A stretch of DNA of 64,000 bases. It comes from Bimastos eiseni. Lineage: Eukaryota > Annelida > Clitellata > Crassiclitellata > Lumbricidae. Each line of letters opens with the position of its first letter. Positions within the stretch are counted from its first letter, which is position 1. Under the pieces are notes generated by a model. The model ran no database searches and was not told the DNA's origin. It saw only the letters and a list, made by a program, of their open reading frames with translations. The DNA is taken from NCBI GenBank assembly GCA_959347315.1, contig OY365810.1, positions 28,510,924-28,574,923 on the forward strand. Direction: 5' to 3'. A program made the position numbers and the translations under genes. This document shows positions 25,801 through 37,800 of the stretch, piece by piece.

Positions 25801-28800
25801 TTACGACATCACTGCTCTCAAGCTCTGTGAGTTATTCAGAAATTTCTTATTCAGGAAGCCATTGCTCTGTGATTGTCTGCACTTGTGCTGCCTTCTTAAT
25901 GCAAATAACATATAGCATAGGGGGGATAGAGACTTGAATTTGACCATAGTAATTGTTACTTGACACGTCTCAACAATGATAACTTAATAAAAGTTGTTGC
26001 TTTTTTTGTCTTTATAAAGTTACTTGAGAAATTGATGTAGCATATTATGTTATATTTTGTACACATCTTGTTAAATTGATTTAATCTGAAACTGTTGCTG
26101 TTTATGTCTTTTTGATATAAGTTATGTTTAATGCTATTATTGACTTCTGTGTTTTACATCAGATGCCATCATCTGGTCTCATAATCTTGTCTGAAGAAGA
26201 AGAACGCACTCTAATATCAGAGGGGTATCCGGTTCCTACGAAATGGCCACTCACCAAACAGGAAGAAAAAATTCTTAAAAAGATTCAACGTAAAATAAAA
26301 AATAAGGTTGGTGAAAAAGTGTGCTTTGCGTCAGAATATTATGGATTTCTTATCTGTTATAAGAGTTAATAAACTGTTTGTTTAGGTCAATTAATCTAAA
26401 TATTGAGTATATTGCTTATAATAACCTTTTTGATTTACTCATAGATGAGAGTCTCTATCAAATTCATGATGTAATCATTGCCTATTGCATTGTTTTCTCC
26501 ATATCTTATATCGTGTCATCATCCTTTGTACAGTTTTTTTCCCATCTTAACCCTCTTGTATGAATAGCTGCACTCTGATTGAATTATACAATACAACAAT
26601 ACAATACAACTGAAATTTGATATTTCCCTCAAAAGTGCACACACGCTTCGGCGGCGCAACTGCAGTTGTAATGCAGAGCAATTGTGTGCGAAGGACTTGC
26701 TCGAGGTCCCTACTCAGTGACTCCTCAGACGAGGATTGAACCCGCACACTCAGCGTTCACTGAGCATTACGGGACGACCGCTCTAACCGATCGGCTACCG
26801 TGCCACACAAGCAATGTCACCTTCATTATTATAATAGTTATTAGTGGTTTATTAATCTTCCATCGATATTTCCGATGTCATTGTGATAAAGTTTGCTTAT
26901 GTTTGGTTATTGTGAATACCTTTTTTGTCCTTTAGGTGTCTGCACAAGAAAGCAGAAGGAAAAAGAAGGACTACATAGATAACCTTGAAAAAAGGTTAGT
27001 TGATAAGATCTTAATAATTTTTATGTGATTAGTATATCAATGGTTGGGTATCATCTGCTTATGTGTGTGTAGAGATATGTGTCTAATACTTCAAAGATCT
27101 TAATTATGCTATAATGCTTTAGTTTTTTGGAAAAAAATATATTCCAGAAAAGATTATATTTTTTTAGTTCATTCATTTATGGAATGAGAAAAATAGGAAG
27201 ACTTTCAAACTATTGTTGCTGTCAGAGAGGGTTTTAAAGTACTTTGAATTTAGCTTCAGTTTCACTTTAAAAAGTCTTGAGAGAAATGCTTGAGAGATTG
27301 TTATTTGTTGTGCTGAATTTACAGGCTGGAAGCCAGTAATCAGGAGAACACCAGTTTGAAAAAGAAAGTTGAGAAACTGGAACATGGCAACAGGTGTGGC
27401 AACGAAATCATTTCTATTGTTTTGGATACATGGGAGGCTTTCGCTTGGCAACAGATGTTGGATGGTGACTCAAGTGCTAGAAGTGTGTCAGATTTTCCAC
27501 CACTATTCTTGCTCTGGCAGAGCCAGCCCCATGCCTGGATGAAGGAGGAAGGTGACACTAGTCATCTTTATTATGACACAGTGTCATTCAACATTGCTAA
27601 GTAAAGAAAAATTTACATCTAGCTTAGAAATCATTGTTGTAGACCAGGTAATGTTTCAGATAATATTTTATGTACTAAGTGAGCTCTGCCAGTCCATTGT
27701 ACATTCAGCAGCTGAGGAGATATGCCATTAACTGAGTCACTTTTTAAGTCATTTTTTCGTCTTTGCGTTCTTCTTGTCTGGCGTATAGTTAATTGGCAAA
27801 GGAAACTCCTACAAGATGCTCTATATGATAGAAGAGGAAACCATGTCTAGCAAAATGAATTTCCACTGCTGATGGAATAGAGCAGCAGTCTTTGATGCAT
27901 TGTGATGTGTTAACAAATAGCAGTTGACATTGTTCTCTTGACGGAGTCTTCTAGTATTTAAGAATTCAATTCAATTTGATTCTGACTGCTGAGGAATGAA
28001 CAGAATAAGGGAACTGTATTGATTATTTTGTCTGTGTCTCAGGGTTCTGATGTCGCAGATTGAACAGCTGAAGAGGGCCATGCAGTCAGTGTCAGTACAG
28101 ACTTCAACTTATGTCATGGTCAGCCATATTTATATTATCCTTCATAAGATTTACAGTTACCTTGAGTTGACAGTCATTTTCAGAGTTTTGTTAAGACTTT
28201 AATGATGAGCATGTACTAAAGCAACTGGGAAGCTTATGCAGGTCATCATCGTTAAAGGTTTTGTAGTAAGTTCAAGTTTAATAGAGTTCACAGAGGGTAA
28301 TGCTGTAAAAGTTTTATAAATGCCTGTTGCTGGGCGCAGAAACATTATCATAATTAAGGGGCTCGATTCTTTGGCTGCCATACAAAGACATTCGGTTTTT
28401 AAGTTATAGGACTTGCATATTTCTTTTCATCGCAGAAGTCTTTTACCGGGTTTTAAAGTATTTTTAATATCAGTTCGGATGAAGCATTAGTAAATACAGT
28501 TAGGCTGAAACACCGGTTTCCATTTATCCATTGAACATGTGTGGCTAAACGATGTGCTTTGAGCATGGCCTTATATAGCACTAAATAAGTGTCCAGTTAC
28601 AATTTTTTAAATGAATTAATTATGCATGCGTTGTCACTTTGATGATTCATTCTTTTTAAGTGAGTGAATATTTTATGTTTGACTTTTGTAGGTGTTTGTT
28701 TTGTTCTTTGCCGTTTTTCTTGGTGCGTGGAGTCCTCTGACCTCTCTGCATTTCTCTCCTCCTGGTTCCTCCTCAGTAGAGATTGTGGGCCAGGTAGTTG

Positions 28801-30658
28801 GACAGTCTTTTCCCTCAGGGCCACTACCATCCGGTCAACAGGTGGCTTTGGAGTCCAGTGACTACAAGACGCCAAGCAGTGAGTACCAGTATTCTTTGTG
28901 TAAAGCCTTTTTTGTTGGGATCCCTTAGGCATTGTTAGCTACTGAGCTAATTGCTCATTTTTACACTTCAGTGTTAACCGTTTGATTGCCAAGCATACAC
29001 AATTGAGACATTGCAAAACTTTCTGCAGCCAGGTCGTTGCTGCAAAATTATGACGTTATGATTGCACTTGCTAAAAAGGAATTGGAAGTTAGATGACAAA
29101 CACTTTTGTCCATCATTAATGAGGTGGCTGTTACTTAAAACGATAATTAATGTGAAATTATCCGATTGGTTGTTTATACGAACATGGGATTTAATAAGAA
29201 TATAAGACCTGAAGGTTGATGATAGAACTTATCAAGTGAAATTGACGACAATACCAAGACTGATGCTGGCAGCATTTCAAGACCAATTAGATGTTTTGCC
29301 ACCTTCAGTAACAGCTTACGATTTGTCTGCGTTTGATAGATTTTCTTAATTTGACAGAACGTCTCAGTGGTTCAGATAATTGACAAACCTAATTTCCTTG
29401 CTAGGATGTAAACAAAGAGACTCATGTGCTTAAAAGTAAACATATCATGTACACAATACTAGGAAATTTATAAAATGCTTGTGCAGCAGGATAACAATAG
29501 GATGCCATGACTTTATCTGAGGGTACCTACCTGGCTTGAGATCAGTCGTGACACGCAGAAAGTTTGAGACAGAATTTAACCTAAATGGCATGCCACATCT
29601 TTGTCCTTGGTCTGTCCAAAAGAACCGTTCCCAACAAATTTCTGCGTCCATTGAAGACTTGCATGTCATCGAGATTATGAAGTGCTTGTTGAAAGGTGTG
29701 ATAGTGCATTCAAAAACAGTGATTTGCATATCAAACCAGCAATGATGAAGGCATTCACTTGACTATGTCGGTTCAAATGTGACATAATAATACTTACAGA
29801 AGAAACACTTAAATAACCGCATATTTTATTTATGTTTTGCTTCTTAGTGTCATATATTTTTTAAAGATGTTGACAGAGAATGTTGAAAGACAATGTGATG
29901 AGATACACATGCCACAACAATACATTTCCCAAGTCTACAGATTGCTATCATATCATGAACTGTTGAATGACCTCAACTTGTTAAAAATTCATTCCTGGAC
30001 AGGAACTTTATCTTCAGTGGTTGGAGAGACATAACATTTTTACCTTTAAGATGAAGTGAGCAGAAATAACTCAAATATCTAACTGTGGCGAGAGCAAGGA
30101 CTTCAGAGATATTGCATCACTGGCATGATGCAGATGGTTAACAATAGTCTTCAGAATAGAGTCCTGTGTTCGTAGATCTTCTGGTAGAAGTGTGAGGCAG
30201 ACAACCATTGGTTGCCATAGACTTGCAAGCATTTGTTCTTCTTAGGCTACTTGTCAATTGCAACTGATAATGTCCATCTCTTCCATCAGAATCCAAGAGA
30301 ACATTGACGATCATATATATCGAAGTGACCAACGTGTCTGCTTTTGTTTCTAGTGAAATCACGAACACTGTTGTCCATTGCTGAAGATCCGGAAGATGCA
30401 AATGATGCGTCACCATCGGCAACCTGCTTCGGTGGAGTACTGAGCTGGCTGCTGCACTCTGGGCCCAAGGCAAAGCACTGCAGGCAGTCCGACAGCCTTC
30501 CTGTCGCTCCCGTGCGTGTGGAGGTGAAAGGCGAAAGTTCAGTTGGAAGGTCGCTGGAAAACCAGACGCAGTGGAAGGCGAGCAGTGAGCAGATACCAGC
30601 TGGCGTTGACATGATCTACACATCGGATTTCATCACAGTTCCTGCATCAGAAAGTTAA
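19633..30658 (+). CDS. CREB3L: CREB3-like (CREB3L1/CREB3L2, OASIS-type) membrane-bound bZIP transcription factor, whole gene
   Basis: Ten coding exons: 19633-19716, 23220-23382, 24178-24588, 25663-25826, 26163-26306, 26936-26994, 27325-27393, 28043-28118, 28692-28878, 30354-30658. All junctions are GT..AG with matching phases and sum to 1662 nt (553 residues); human CREB3L1 and CREB3L2 are about 520. Seen: acidic N-terminus; Ser/Pro motif [16 protein letters not shown] (about 227-242); family extension with [18 protein letters not shown] (about 283-300); basic region with AQESRRKKK (325-333) and leucine zipper to about 375; one hydrophobic segment near 386-404; then a luminal tail with R-T-L-L at 456-459 and an N-Q-T glycosylation sequon. 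Known of the family: ER-resident type II factors released by site-1 and site-2 proteases under secretory stress, activating secretory-pathway and matrix genes. Orthology to the CREB3L1/L2 pair rather than CREB3L3/L4 is inferred from the motif spacing. The start has A at -3 and G at +4. Confidence 0.93.
19985..20245. mobile_element. Decayed inverted-repeat element in CREB3L intron 1
   Basis: GTCGAAACCCGAATC near the left end is roughly complementary to GATTCGGGTTGATCC at the right. The interior AAGCTGGATnGATnAAAAGnAT pattern is shared with 41050-41210. Confidence 0.5.
21184..21365 (-). mobile_element. tRNA-derived SINE, copy A
   Basis: On the minus strand it begins GGCCCGATAGGTTAGAGCGG (pol III A box) and carries GGTTCAACCC (B box, 21298-21307). 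It is followed by a body shared with the copies at 26632 and 41352, including GTAGGGACCTTGAGC. Confidence 0.85.
22666..23027. mobile_element. Hairpin element: about 55-bp inverted arms around an AT tract
   Basis: Left arm 22666-22719 (AACCAATAACACAGCATGAC...) recurs inverted at 22971-23027 with only a 3-nt indel. Between lie about 250 bp of (TA)n broken by GTATCCTATA/GATACT motifs that are also self-complementary. Confidence 0.85.
23220..23382 (+). CDS. CREB3L: CREB3L exon 2
   Basis: Begins after a gcag acceptor with ATG TGG and ends in phase 1 before gtcaga. The segment [14 protein letters not shown] resembles the LLND-x-FLSEK stretch in the activation region of vertebrate CREB3L1/2. Its phase fits both neighbours: the split codon completed by exon 3 is GAA. 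Confidence 0.85.
24178..24588 (+). CDS. CREB3L: CREB3L exon 3 (activation region)
   Basis: A 411-nt exon between a ttctag acceptor and a gtaatc donor. It encodes an acidic, Thr/Pro-rich, low-complexity N-terminal segment beginning [14 protein letters not shown]. Sequence conservation with vertebrates is weak here, as is usual for activation domains. Confidence 0.88.
25663..25826 (+). CDS. CREB3L: CREB3L exon 4 (Ser/Pro motif)
   Basis: Acceptor gttctag, donor gtgagt. It encodes [16 protein letters not shown], the counterpart of the PPSSxxSDSEGSLSP motif just N-terminal of the bZIP in CREB3L1/2. Entry phase 2 nt, exit phase 0. Confidence 0.92.
26163..26306 (+). CDS. CREB3L: CREB3L exon 5 (extended bZIP entry)
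   Basis: Exactly 48 codons, phase 0 at both ends. It holds the family-specific extension before the basic region ([19 protein letters not shown]) and [13 protein letters not shown] at the start of the DNA-binding helix. This is the most diagnostic exon of the gene. Confidence 0.97.
26632..26800 (-). mobile_element. tRNA-derived SINE, copy B
   Basis: In CREB3L intron 5. The minus strand begins GGTAGCCGATCGGTTAGAGC (A box) and has a near-perfect B box GGTTCAATCC at 26733-26742. The best-preserved of the three copies. Confidence 0.9.
26936..26994 (+). CDS. CREB3L: CREB3L exon 6 (DNA-binding basic region)
   Basis: Acceptor tttag, donor gttagt; 59 nt. It encodes [19 protein letters not shown], the near-invariant DNA-contacting core of CREB3-family bZIPs followed by the first zipper leucine. 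Confidence 0.97.
27325..27393 (+). CDS. CREB3L: CREB3L exon 7 (leucine zipper)
   Basis: Acceptor ttacag, donor gtgtgg; 69 nt. It encodes [19 protein letters not shown] and the following HGNR, with leucines and valine at heptad spacing. It matches the zipper exon of CREB3L1/2, which ends in the equivalent NTNR. Confidence 0.95.
28043..28118 (+). CDS. CREB3L: CREB3L exon 8 (zipper end and juxtamembrane)
   Basis: Acceptor tctcag, donor gtcagc; 76 nt. It encodes the last zipper heptads ([11 protein letters not shown]) and a short juxtamembrane link ending TYVM, about eight residues shorter than in vertebrate CREB3L1/2. Confidence 0.93.
28692..28878 (+). CDS. CREB3L: CREB3L exon 9 (transmembrane helix)
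   Basis: Acceptor ttgtag, donor gtgagt; 187 nt, exit phase 1. It begins [13 protein letters not shown], the hydrophobic segment that with the end of exon 8 makes one membrane helix. It is followed by a Ser/Pro/Gly-rich luminal stretch. Confidence 0.93.
30354..30658 (+). CDS. CREB3L: CREB3L exon 10 (luminal tail, S1P motif, stop)
   Basis: Acceptor tttctag; last coding exon, 101 codons with TAA stop. It opens with KSRTLLS, aligning with the site-1-protease R-x-L-L site of CREB3L1/2, and later has an N-Q-T sequon. The lumen-facing tail is otherwise Ser/Lys-rich and poorly conserved. Confidence 0.92.
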
Positions 30659-30834
30659 CTGTAGAGAATTTATTCAGTTTGCTTTTGTTCTTTGGTTATT
30701 TTTACAGAAGGTATAAATATTTCACGAGTGCCTTGTGAACAGAAGTGGAACAAGAGGTGTAACACCAGAGGATGCGATTCATTTAATCATTCAGTTTAGC
30801 CAGCAAATGAGGCGCTCAACAATCAGTCAAGAAC

Positions 30835-30840
30835 AATAAA
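30835..30840 (+). terminator. AATAAA polyadenylation signal, CREB3L
   Basis: A canonical AATAAA lies 177 nt after the CREB3L stop codon, the nearest such signal on this strand. A longer 3' UTR using later sites is possible. No transcript evidence is available here. Confidence 0.45.
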
Positions 30841-32031
30841 TGACTCAAGTTTTGCCACTTGCTGCGGAGACTGAATAGCATGCGATTGTGCAGAGTATAA
30901 AGATTTCTCATGATTTACTCGGATGAAGTCGAGTAAAGTGGTGTTTGGCTAGGAGCTGGTTGGCTGATTAAGAACAACTTCATGACTGTGAATTACCTGA
31001 ACCTCCTTATTAGGTAATGTGCTGCCTGGTTATGCACGATTATTCATTAACTCATAATCACTTGGTAAATTATTGACTTATTTGAAATTTTGTTAAAAGC
31101 GTACAAATTGTAAGAGATGCACTTAATTATTAGTTAAGAGTGAGGTTATAGAATCCCAAGCAGCTGGACACAGTCGCAAAGGCAGAAACACACGGAGCTA
31201 GACAGAGAAAGAGAGAAAAACAGTATTAGAAAAAGGACGACTGTATTCAAATGATGCATAGAGAGCGATAAAGACGGGCAAAGAGAAGAACCGACACACA
31301 GACACCAGGAGGAGACGACAAAAAGTTATATTGCTTCTGTTTGAAAGACTTTAAAAGACAGAAGCCACACGGTGCTGCGGTTGTTGTGCAGTGCTTGATG
31401 TAATTGATGTCTTTGCCGCCGTCTGAAGCTGTTTGCCGATCATCAGCTTATGCCAAATCAGGATTGTCAAAGGGTTGTATGTAGATGTGTATGTTAAAAC
31501 GTTGGCGTCATATTGTGGGTTTGGACGGGCTTAACACAGTAATCCAATTGACAGTCTGTTTCATGTTCGTGTAGCATTGGGCAAATGGCAGGTCTGGGAA
31601 GGTGGATGGATTTAGACGTGGTTAGTACTTACTGTTGAACGACTGTTTTGGGAAATCAATGATGAATTACAGGACAGCCTCTGTTGTGTGATGGCAAATG
31701 TTGGTGGCATGACCTTGTCTGCAGTGTCCTTGGTTTGAGTCCATTTGCATCACATCAATCCCATGCTGAGCAACCTACAAAGAAACTGTCCAGTTGCTCG
31801 ATTTAAGAACTGAGCACCAGAGTACATTTCTCAACCGTGTAATCGTTGTGCTCCTTTGAATATGTATGACAGTTGGAACAGTTTTTCAGGTGCCACAGGC
31901 CAAGAGAGTTTGTTAAAGATATGCAAATGCCACTAAACATTATAACTGGAAAAAGAGGAAGAAGAAGCACAATCTCTTTTCCACTGACAGTTTATGGTCG
32001 GCGTGTTCATTATAATAGCCGAGTTGGCGAA

Positions 32032-32085
32032 GGCGACGGTGGAGCAGAAGGCGACGGTGGAGCAGAAGGCGACGGTGGAGCAGAA
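32032..32085 (+). repeat. Three perfect 18-bp repeats
   Basis: GGCGACGGTGGAGCAGAA three times without change. The surrounding open frame has no other sign of coding. Confidence 0.95.
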
Positions 32086-33227
32086 ATCTTAAACAGATTC
32101 TGAACTCACATAGATTTTGACCCTGGCCTGCAAATTAACATTCGGGGAGGCTGACCACAAGACCATCACAGGCCCAAGGCTGATTGGAAATGACACGAGA
32201 TTTGTATTGTTTTTGGCATTGTTTTCAAATTTGTTTGTATGGTATGGGCAAGTGGAAACGGTTTGAATTTTCTGCTGTTTGTGCAGTTATATGATATACA
32301 TGTATGTCAGTTTGTTGTAAGTTTTTCTATCACTGGAAACTCTGAATACAGGGCTACATAAGATATTCTGTAGTCTTTGCATTTCACCCTCATTTGCTGT
32401 CAGTAATTCATGGATCCTGTGGCATGAAATCCTTTTTGTATTATAACTATCTTATTTTCCTGGAGCGTACTCATATTCAAGTTTAATTTCTTCAAGTGAA
32501 CACGAGAGGCAGTTGATTCGTATTCTCTGCGTCTGTCATGGCCTTTGAAATGCAGTGTATGTGTGTTGTTTCTTTGGTCATTCTCAATTGAAAATCAGCA
32601 ATCTGCACTTGTGTATAATATATTGTATGCAGAAACTGAAATTTTTGTTAAGTTGCTAGAGTGTTATCTGTGGACTGCCTGCATTTGTACCATATGCAGT
32701 AATGCTTGTGTTGAATCTAATGATAACTTAGTCTGCAAAGGGTAAGAATGATTCTGTGTGGCAAAGGATTTCCTGTGGTTCTTCATGCTTAGATTTAAGT
32801 CACAACGATTACAATGAATTGGTGGTGGAAAATGTGTTGCTTAACAAAAGTTCACCAGAGGTTACGATGTCAGGACTTTATTTGAGCATGTTTTGTCTAG
32901 CATTTGATGTGCAACTAAATGTGCAGTTAAAGTGGCTAAATGATGTGTCTGAATTATAAAGGCCTTCCTCTGCAGGACATTGTACTGTAATGAATTCTAT
33001 GTGATTTACTTTGTAGTTTATTCAATTAAGTATTAGACAGGAGAGCACTTAGGGAAAACTGTTGTCATGATTTGTACATAAATTGTTATAAAAAAATTTG
33101 TTTCTTGTACAAAATGCAAGCTTCCATCTTGGTACTTGTTCTTTTTTAATTGTGTAAGTGTTTGGAACGACACATGCAGTCCACTCAAATTAAATTGTAT
33201 GCTGTTGTCATTGTTATTAGTTATTTA

Positions 33228-33228
<1 letters not shown>

Positions 33229-33305
<77 letters not shown>

Positions 33306-33335
33306 CATATATATATATACACGAATATGTGCATC
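33229..33335. repeat. (AT)n microsatellite
   Basis: About 60 bp of perfect AT followed by interrupted AT-rich sequence. Confidence 0.97.
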
Positions 33336-34845
33336 CATGCGTGTATATAAATATATATTGTGTGTATATGTTTATGCAGTATTAATTTGTATAATACATA
33401 TTGTGGATGTTAAGTACTTGCTTATACTCCCAAGTGTTAGTTAGGTACATTATGCATATACATGTATCTGATGCTGTTTTGTTTGGAAGATAAGCAAATA
33501 ATGAACATTTGGCACAAATATCATTATATAAAGACATGTCAGGGATGTTGATGCAGCCACAGTGCATTGTGTATATGCACACACTCATAGATATATTTAT
33601 ACATGTACATATATATTATATATATATATACTGTATATAGAATACACTTAACATGTGCACTCCATGGCTGCTGTAATTGACTGTATAATTAATTTAAATT
33701 AATTGTTGGTTTTGAGTTGTTTTAAGTTTATATTAGCGTCAGTCGAAATGTTGTTTCCAATATTGAGGGATGAATTTTAGGCGGCTGTTGTTTTTCTGCG
33801 TTTGTTTGTGACATTTTGCACGACTTCTCTTCGTGCTTTGCAAAGATTCTGGTATTTGGTGAATTTTCCTTTTCTGATGGCAGGATGATTTTGCTCTGTT
33901 CACTTAACGTACTTACTTAGCATATTTACTCACAGACATGCATTCGCGTTTAATTATTCTTATGGTCGTTATTATCTTGTACTTATGGTGACATGATGCT
34001 TTTATTAGTTTATTTTTTTAATATATTTAATGAGGTACAGATAACTGTTGAATATTTGATTCTATTAATAAATAGATTAGAGTAACGCAACCAAATTGCA
34101 GCTATTTCCTCACTTGCTGATGTGCAAGTAATGAAAGCGACCCTTCATTCATCTACTCTTGTATCATATGTTGATCAAATTGGGGCCACACTTTCGACTG
34201 ATTTATTCATTCATTCACCTGTACAATGAACTCTGCAATTCCAGCTCTCCTTCTGTTTGTCAGTTATTTTAGAAATCCGTCTGTGTTGCAACAGATTTTG
34301 GTATGAAATCAGTGAAGCATTGATTCCACTCATTCACGTGTCCATCACGTTTTTGAACTCTTTCAGATTGCCATGTGCTTATTGTGCTACATCTTGCCAT
34401 CTCTCATCACCTCTGCTTGTTCTTAAGTACATATATATGTATGTGTGCCTCTGGGATTTTAGAGCACTTTTTATGAACATCTGAAAAATCCAGTTCACAA
34501 TGCTGCCCAAAATATTTAATTAGAACTTTGCGTCTTCATGGACAAGAAGAATTTTAAATTTATTGAGTGCGGTCTGGTAGGGTGCTTTACGGGATTGTTT
34601 ACAAATGCGACTCACCACTGGCTTAATTGAGGCTAACAGGAATATTGCAGATGTTAAGAGGAAGATTGTTGTTGAGGGAGGACTACGGCACAATCTCCTG
34701 CCATGTATCCCATTCATCTATCTGTCATCGCAGTTTGTCATCTACACCTGTGTCTACATCAATCATCCATCCATTTCCAGGCTTTCAGCTTTTCTTCTGT
34801 CCATCTGTTTCCACTCGTAAATGAATTGCTGCATCTTTTTAGCCA
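33336..34845. other. No gene seen
   Basis: AT-rich sequence with short open frames only, leading into the minisatellite. Confidence 0.55.
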
Positions 34846-36432
34846 TCCATCCATTAACCCTTCCATGCATCTGTCCATTCATTAACCCATCCATGCATCT
34901 GTCCATTCATTAACCCTTCCATGCATCTGTCCATTCATTAACCCATCCATGCATCTATCCATTCATTAACCCTTCCATGCATCTGTCCATTCATTAACCC
35001 TTCCATGCATCTGTCCATTCATTAACCCATCCATGCATCTGTCCATTCATTAACCCTTCCATGCATCTGTCCATTCATTAACCCTTCCATGCATCTGTCC
35101 ATTCATTAACCCATCCATGCATCTGTCCATTCATTAACCCATCCATGCATCTGTCCATACATTAACCCATCCATGCATCTGTCCATACATTAACCCATCC
35201 ATGCATCTGTCCATTCATTAACCCATCCATGCATCTGTCCATACATTAACCCATCCATGCATCTGTCCATACATTAACCCATCCATGCATCTGTCCATTC
35301 ATTAACCCTTCCATGCATCTGTCCATTCATTAACCCTTCCATGCATCTGTCCATTCATTAACCCATCCATGCATCTGTCCATTCATTAACCCTTCCATGC
35401 ATCTGTCCATTCATTAACCCATCCATGCATCTGTCCATTCATTAACCCATCCATGCATCTGTCCATTCATTAACCCATCCATGCATCTGTCCATACATTA
35501 ACCCATCCATGCATCTGTCCATTCATTAACCCATCCATGCATCTGTCCATTCATTAACCCTTCCATGCATCTGTCCATTCATTAACCCTTCCATGCATCT
35601 GTCCATTCGTTACCCCTTTCATGCATCTGTCCATTCATTAACCCATCCATGCATCTGTCCATTCATTAACCCATCCATGCATCTGTCCATACATTAACCC
35701 ATCCATGCATCTGTCCATTCATTAACCCATCCATGCATCTGTCCATTCATTAACCCATCCATGCATCTGTCCATTCATTAACCCATCCATGCATCTGTCC
35801 ATTCATTAACCCATCCATGCATCTGTCCATTCATTAACCCATCCATGCATCTGTCCATACATTAACCCATCCATGCATCTGTCCATTCATTAACCCTTCC
35901 ATGCATCTGTCCATTCATTAACCCATCCATGCATCTGTCCATTCATTAACCCATCCATGCATCTGTCCATTCATTAACCCATCCATGCATCTGTCCATAC
36001 ATTAACCCATCCATGCATCTGTCCATTCATTAACCCATCCATGCATCTGTCCATTCATTAACCCTTCCATGCATCTGTCCATTCATTAACCCTTCCATGC
36101 ATCTGTCCATTCGTTAACCCTTCCATGCATCTGTCCATTCATTAACCCATCCATGCATCTGTCCATTCATTAACCCATCCATGCATCTGTCCATACATTA
36201 ACCCATCCATGCATCTGTCCATTCATTAACCCATCCATGCATCTGTCCATTCATTAACCCATCCATGCATCTGTCCATTCATTAACCCATCCATGCATCT
36301 GTCCATTCATTAACCCATCCATGCATCTGTCCATTCATTAACCCATCCATGCATCTGTCCATACATTAACCCATCCATGCATCTGTCCATTCATTAACCC
36401 TTCCATGCATCTGTCCATTCATTAACCCATCC
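34846..36432. repeat. 28-bp minisatellite, about 56 copies
   Basis: The unit CATGCATCTGTCCATTCATT plus AACCCATC (28 bp, seven degenerate CATY tetramers) runs for about 1.58 kb. It varies at two main sites: CATCC/CTTCC and TTCATT/TACATT, with rare TTCGTT. Variants fall in a long-range pattern of 504 bp. Confidence 0.97.
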
Positions 36433-37800
36433 ATCCACCTATACATGTCATTTACATCTGCCCATCTGCCGATTCCTCTATTCTTCTCTAAGTAACGAAG
36501 TTTGCATTGATCTTTTATGGAACTATTTGTCGCATTGTTTTCTATTCTACTCGTATTCGAGACCGTTTGATAGAGAATGTGCACAGAAAGCATCCAAGTA
36601 AATGCAGAAGTGTACGTGATTGTGTGTAGCAACCGTTGCATTTATCAAGTGAGTTAGTAACGGTTACTATGGGTGCAATGCCATGGCAACCATAGAGGTG
36701 GTAATTATGTAATGCAGTCTGTTTAATAAGTAGGTCATATAGTCTACACGGAACTATTCTTTAAGACGAAGGTGGGCGGTCTCTAATTAGTCCCATTTTG
36801 ACAGCCTATAAACATTTGATGGTTCCCATATGACCGCTATAATTAGTGGTTCCGGGAAAGCGTGACCCATATTGACCCAAATAGGCATGTTGGCAGGACA
36901 AATGTTAGCTATAGTATGAATTGTTAGCAAGTTTATTTTCTTAGCCTCTGCATAGGTCGACGATGCCAGCTCTAACCCTCGTCTTCTCATGCCTATATCT
37001 TCGTTTATTAGACAAATTTACGATTAATCGATTAATTGACTCCTGCTAATCGCGATTAGTAAAAGTCAGTAATCGCCCAGGCATATGCGTAGGGACCAAG
37101 CTTTCTTCCATTCTAATGAATGAACCGTCAGAAACTGCACGAAAACAACCTAGAAAACAACTAAGAAATAATGCGTTGCTAGCAGATGTCAACTCGCGTG
37201 CGGCAGGATGTAAGACGCCTAACAGTAATACGAAATTAGAACAAATGACGTAGGCCTAACATATGGCGGATGGGGGTTACAAGATGTCGAGGTCTTAGAC
37301 TAAGATATGATCGACACCACACATTTCTTATTTCTCTGGGCCTAACATTATTCTTTGGTATATAGGCCTACTTTATGCTTAAAAAGCTTTCGTTGTCAAA
37401 TCTAGGTCCTATTTGAATTTGACGGAGTAAAAACTAAAAAAGGCCAACGATGTGATATAAGGGCAGTCTAAACGAAGCCTCTTATCGAATGTTGCATTTA
37501 GGTTATCGAGTGTACAGTGCGTTAATTAGGCCTATATATGCCCTAGAGGGCCCTATAAGGAACAAAATCCGAAGTTTCGTCGTCGGCCTAGCTTGCACTA
37601 ATCATTCGATATCGCAGTTGTAGGCCACGATGGAGTCTCAAACACCGAGGGTCCTGCTGACTTAGTTTTGACGGCTTTGGCCATGTTTTGTCCAACGTCG
37701 ATGTCGATAATTTCATATCATTTGTGACAAAATTGAAATAGGGACCTAGCTTAATAAAGATAGCAGTTACATCCAGAGACAACAAACGCTGAGTACAAAA
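36433..37800. other. Gene-free stretch
   Basis: No coding homology. TAGGCCTA motifs reappear from 37250 onward after a gap of about 17 kb. Confidence 0.55.

Larger units (their letters stand above)
30841..34845. other. Region downstream of CREB3L, no coding gene seen
   Basis: AT-rich sequence following the CREB3L stop. It may contain an extended 3' UTR. It includes a 3-copy 18-bp repeat at 32032, an AT dinucleotide tract at 33229 and no open frame with recognisable homology. Confidence 0.6.

Noticed and set aside
30138..30623. 161-codon open frame on the minus strand
   Set aside because: It is antisense to the last CREB3L exon, whose plus-strand frame has clear homology and splice support.
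34846..36432. Possible CRISPR array, given regular repeats of about 28 bp
   Set aside because: The units are head to tail without unique spacers, and the context is animal DNA.
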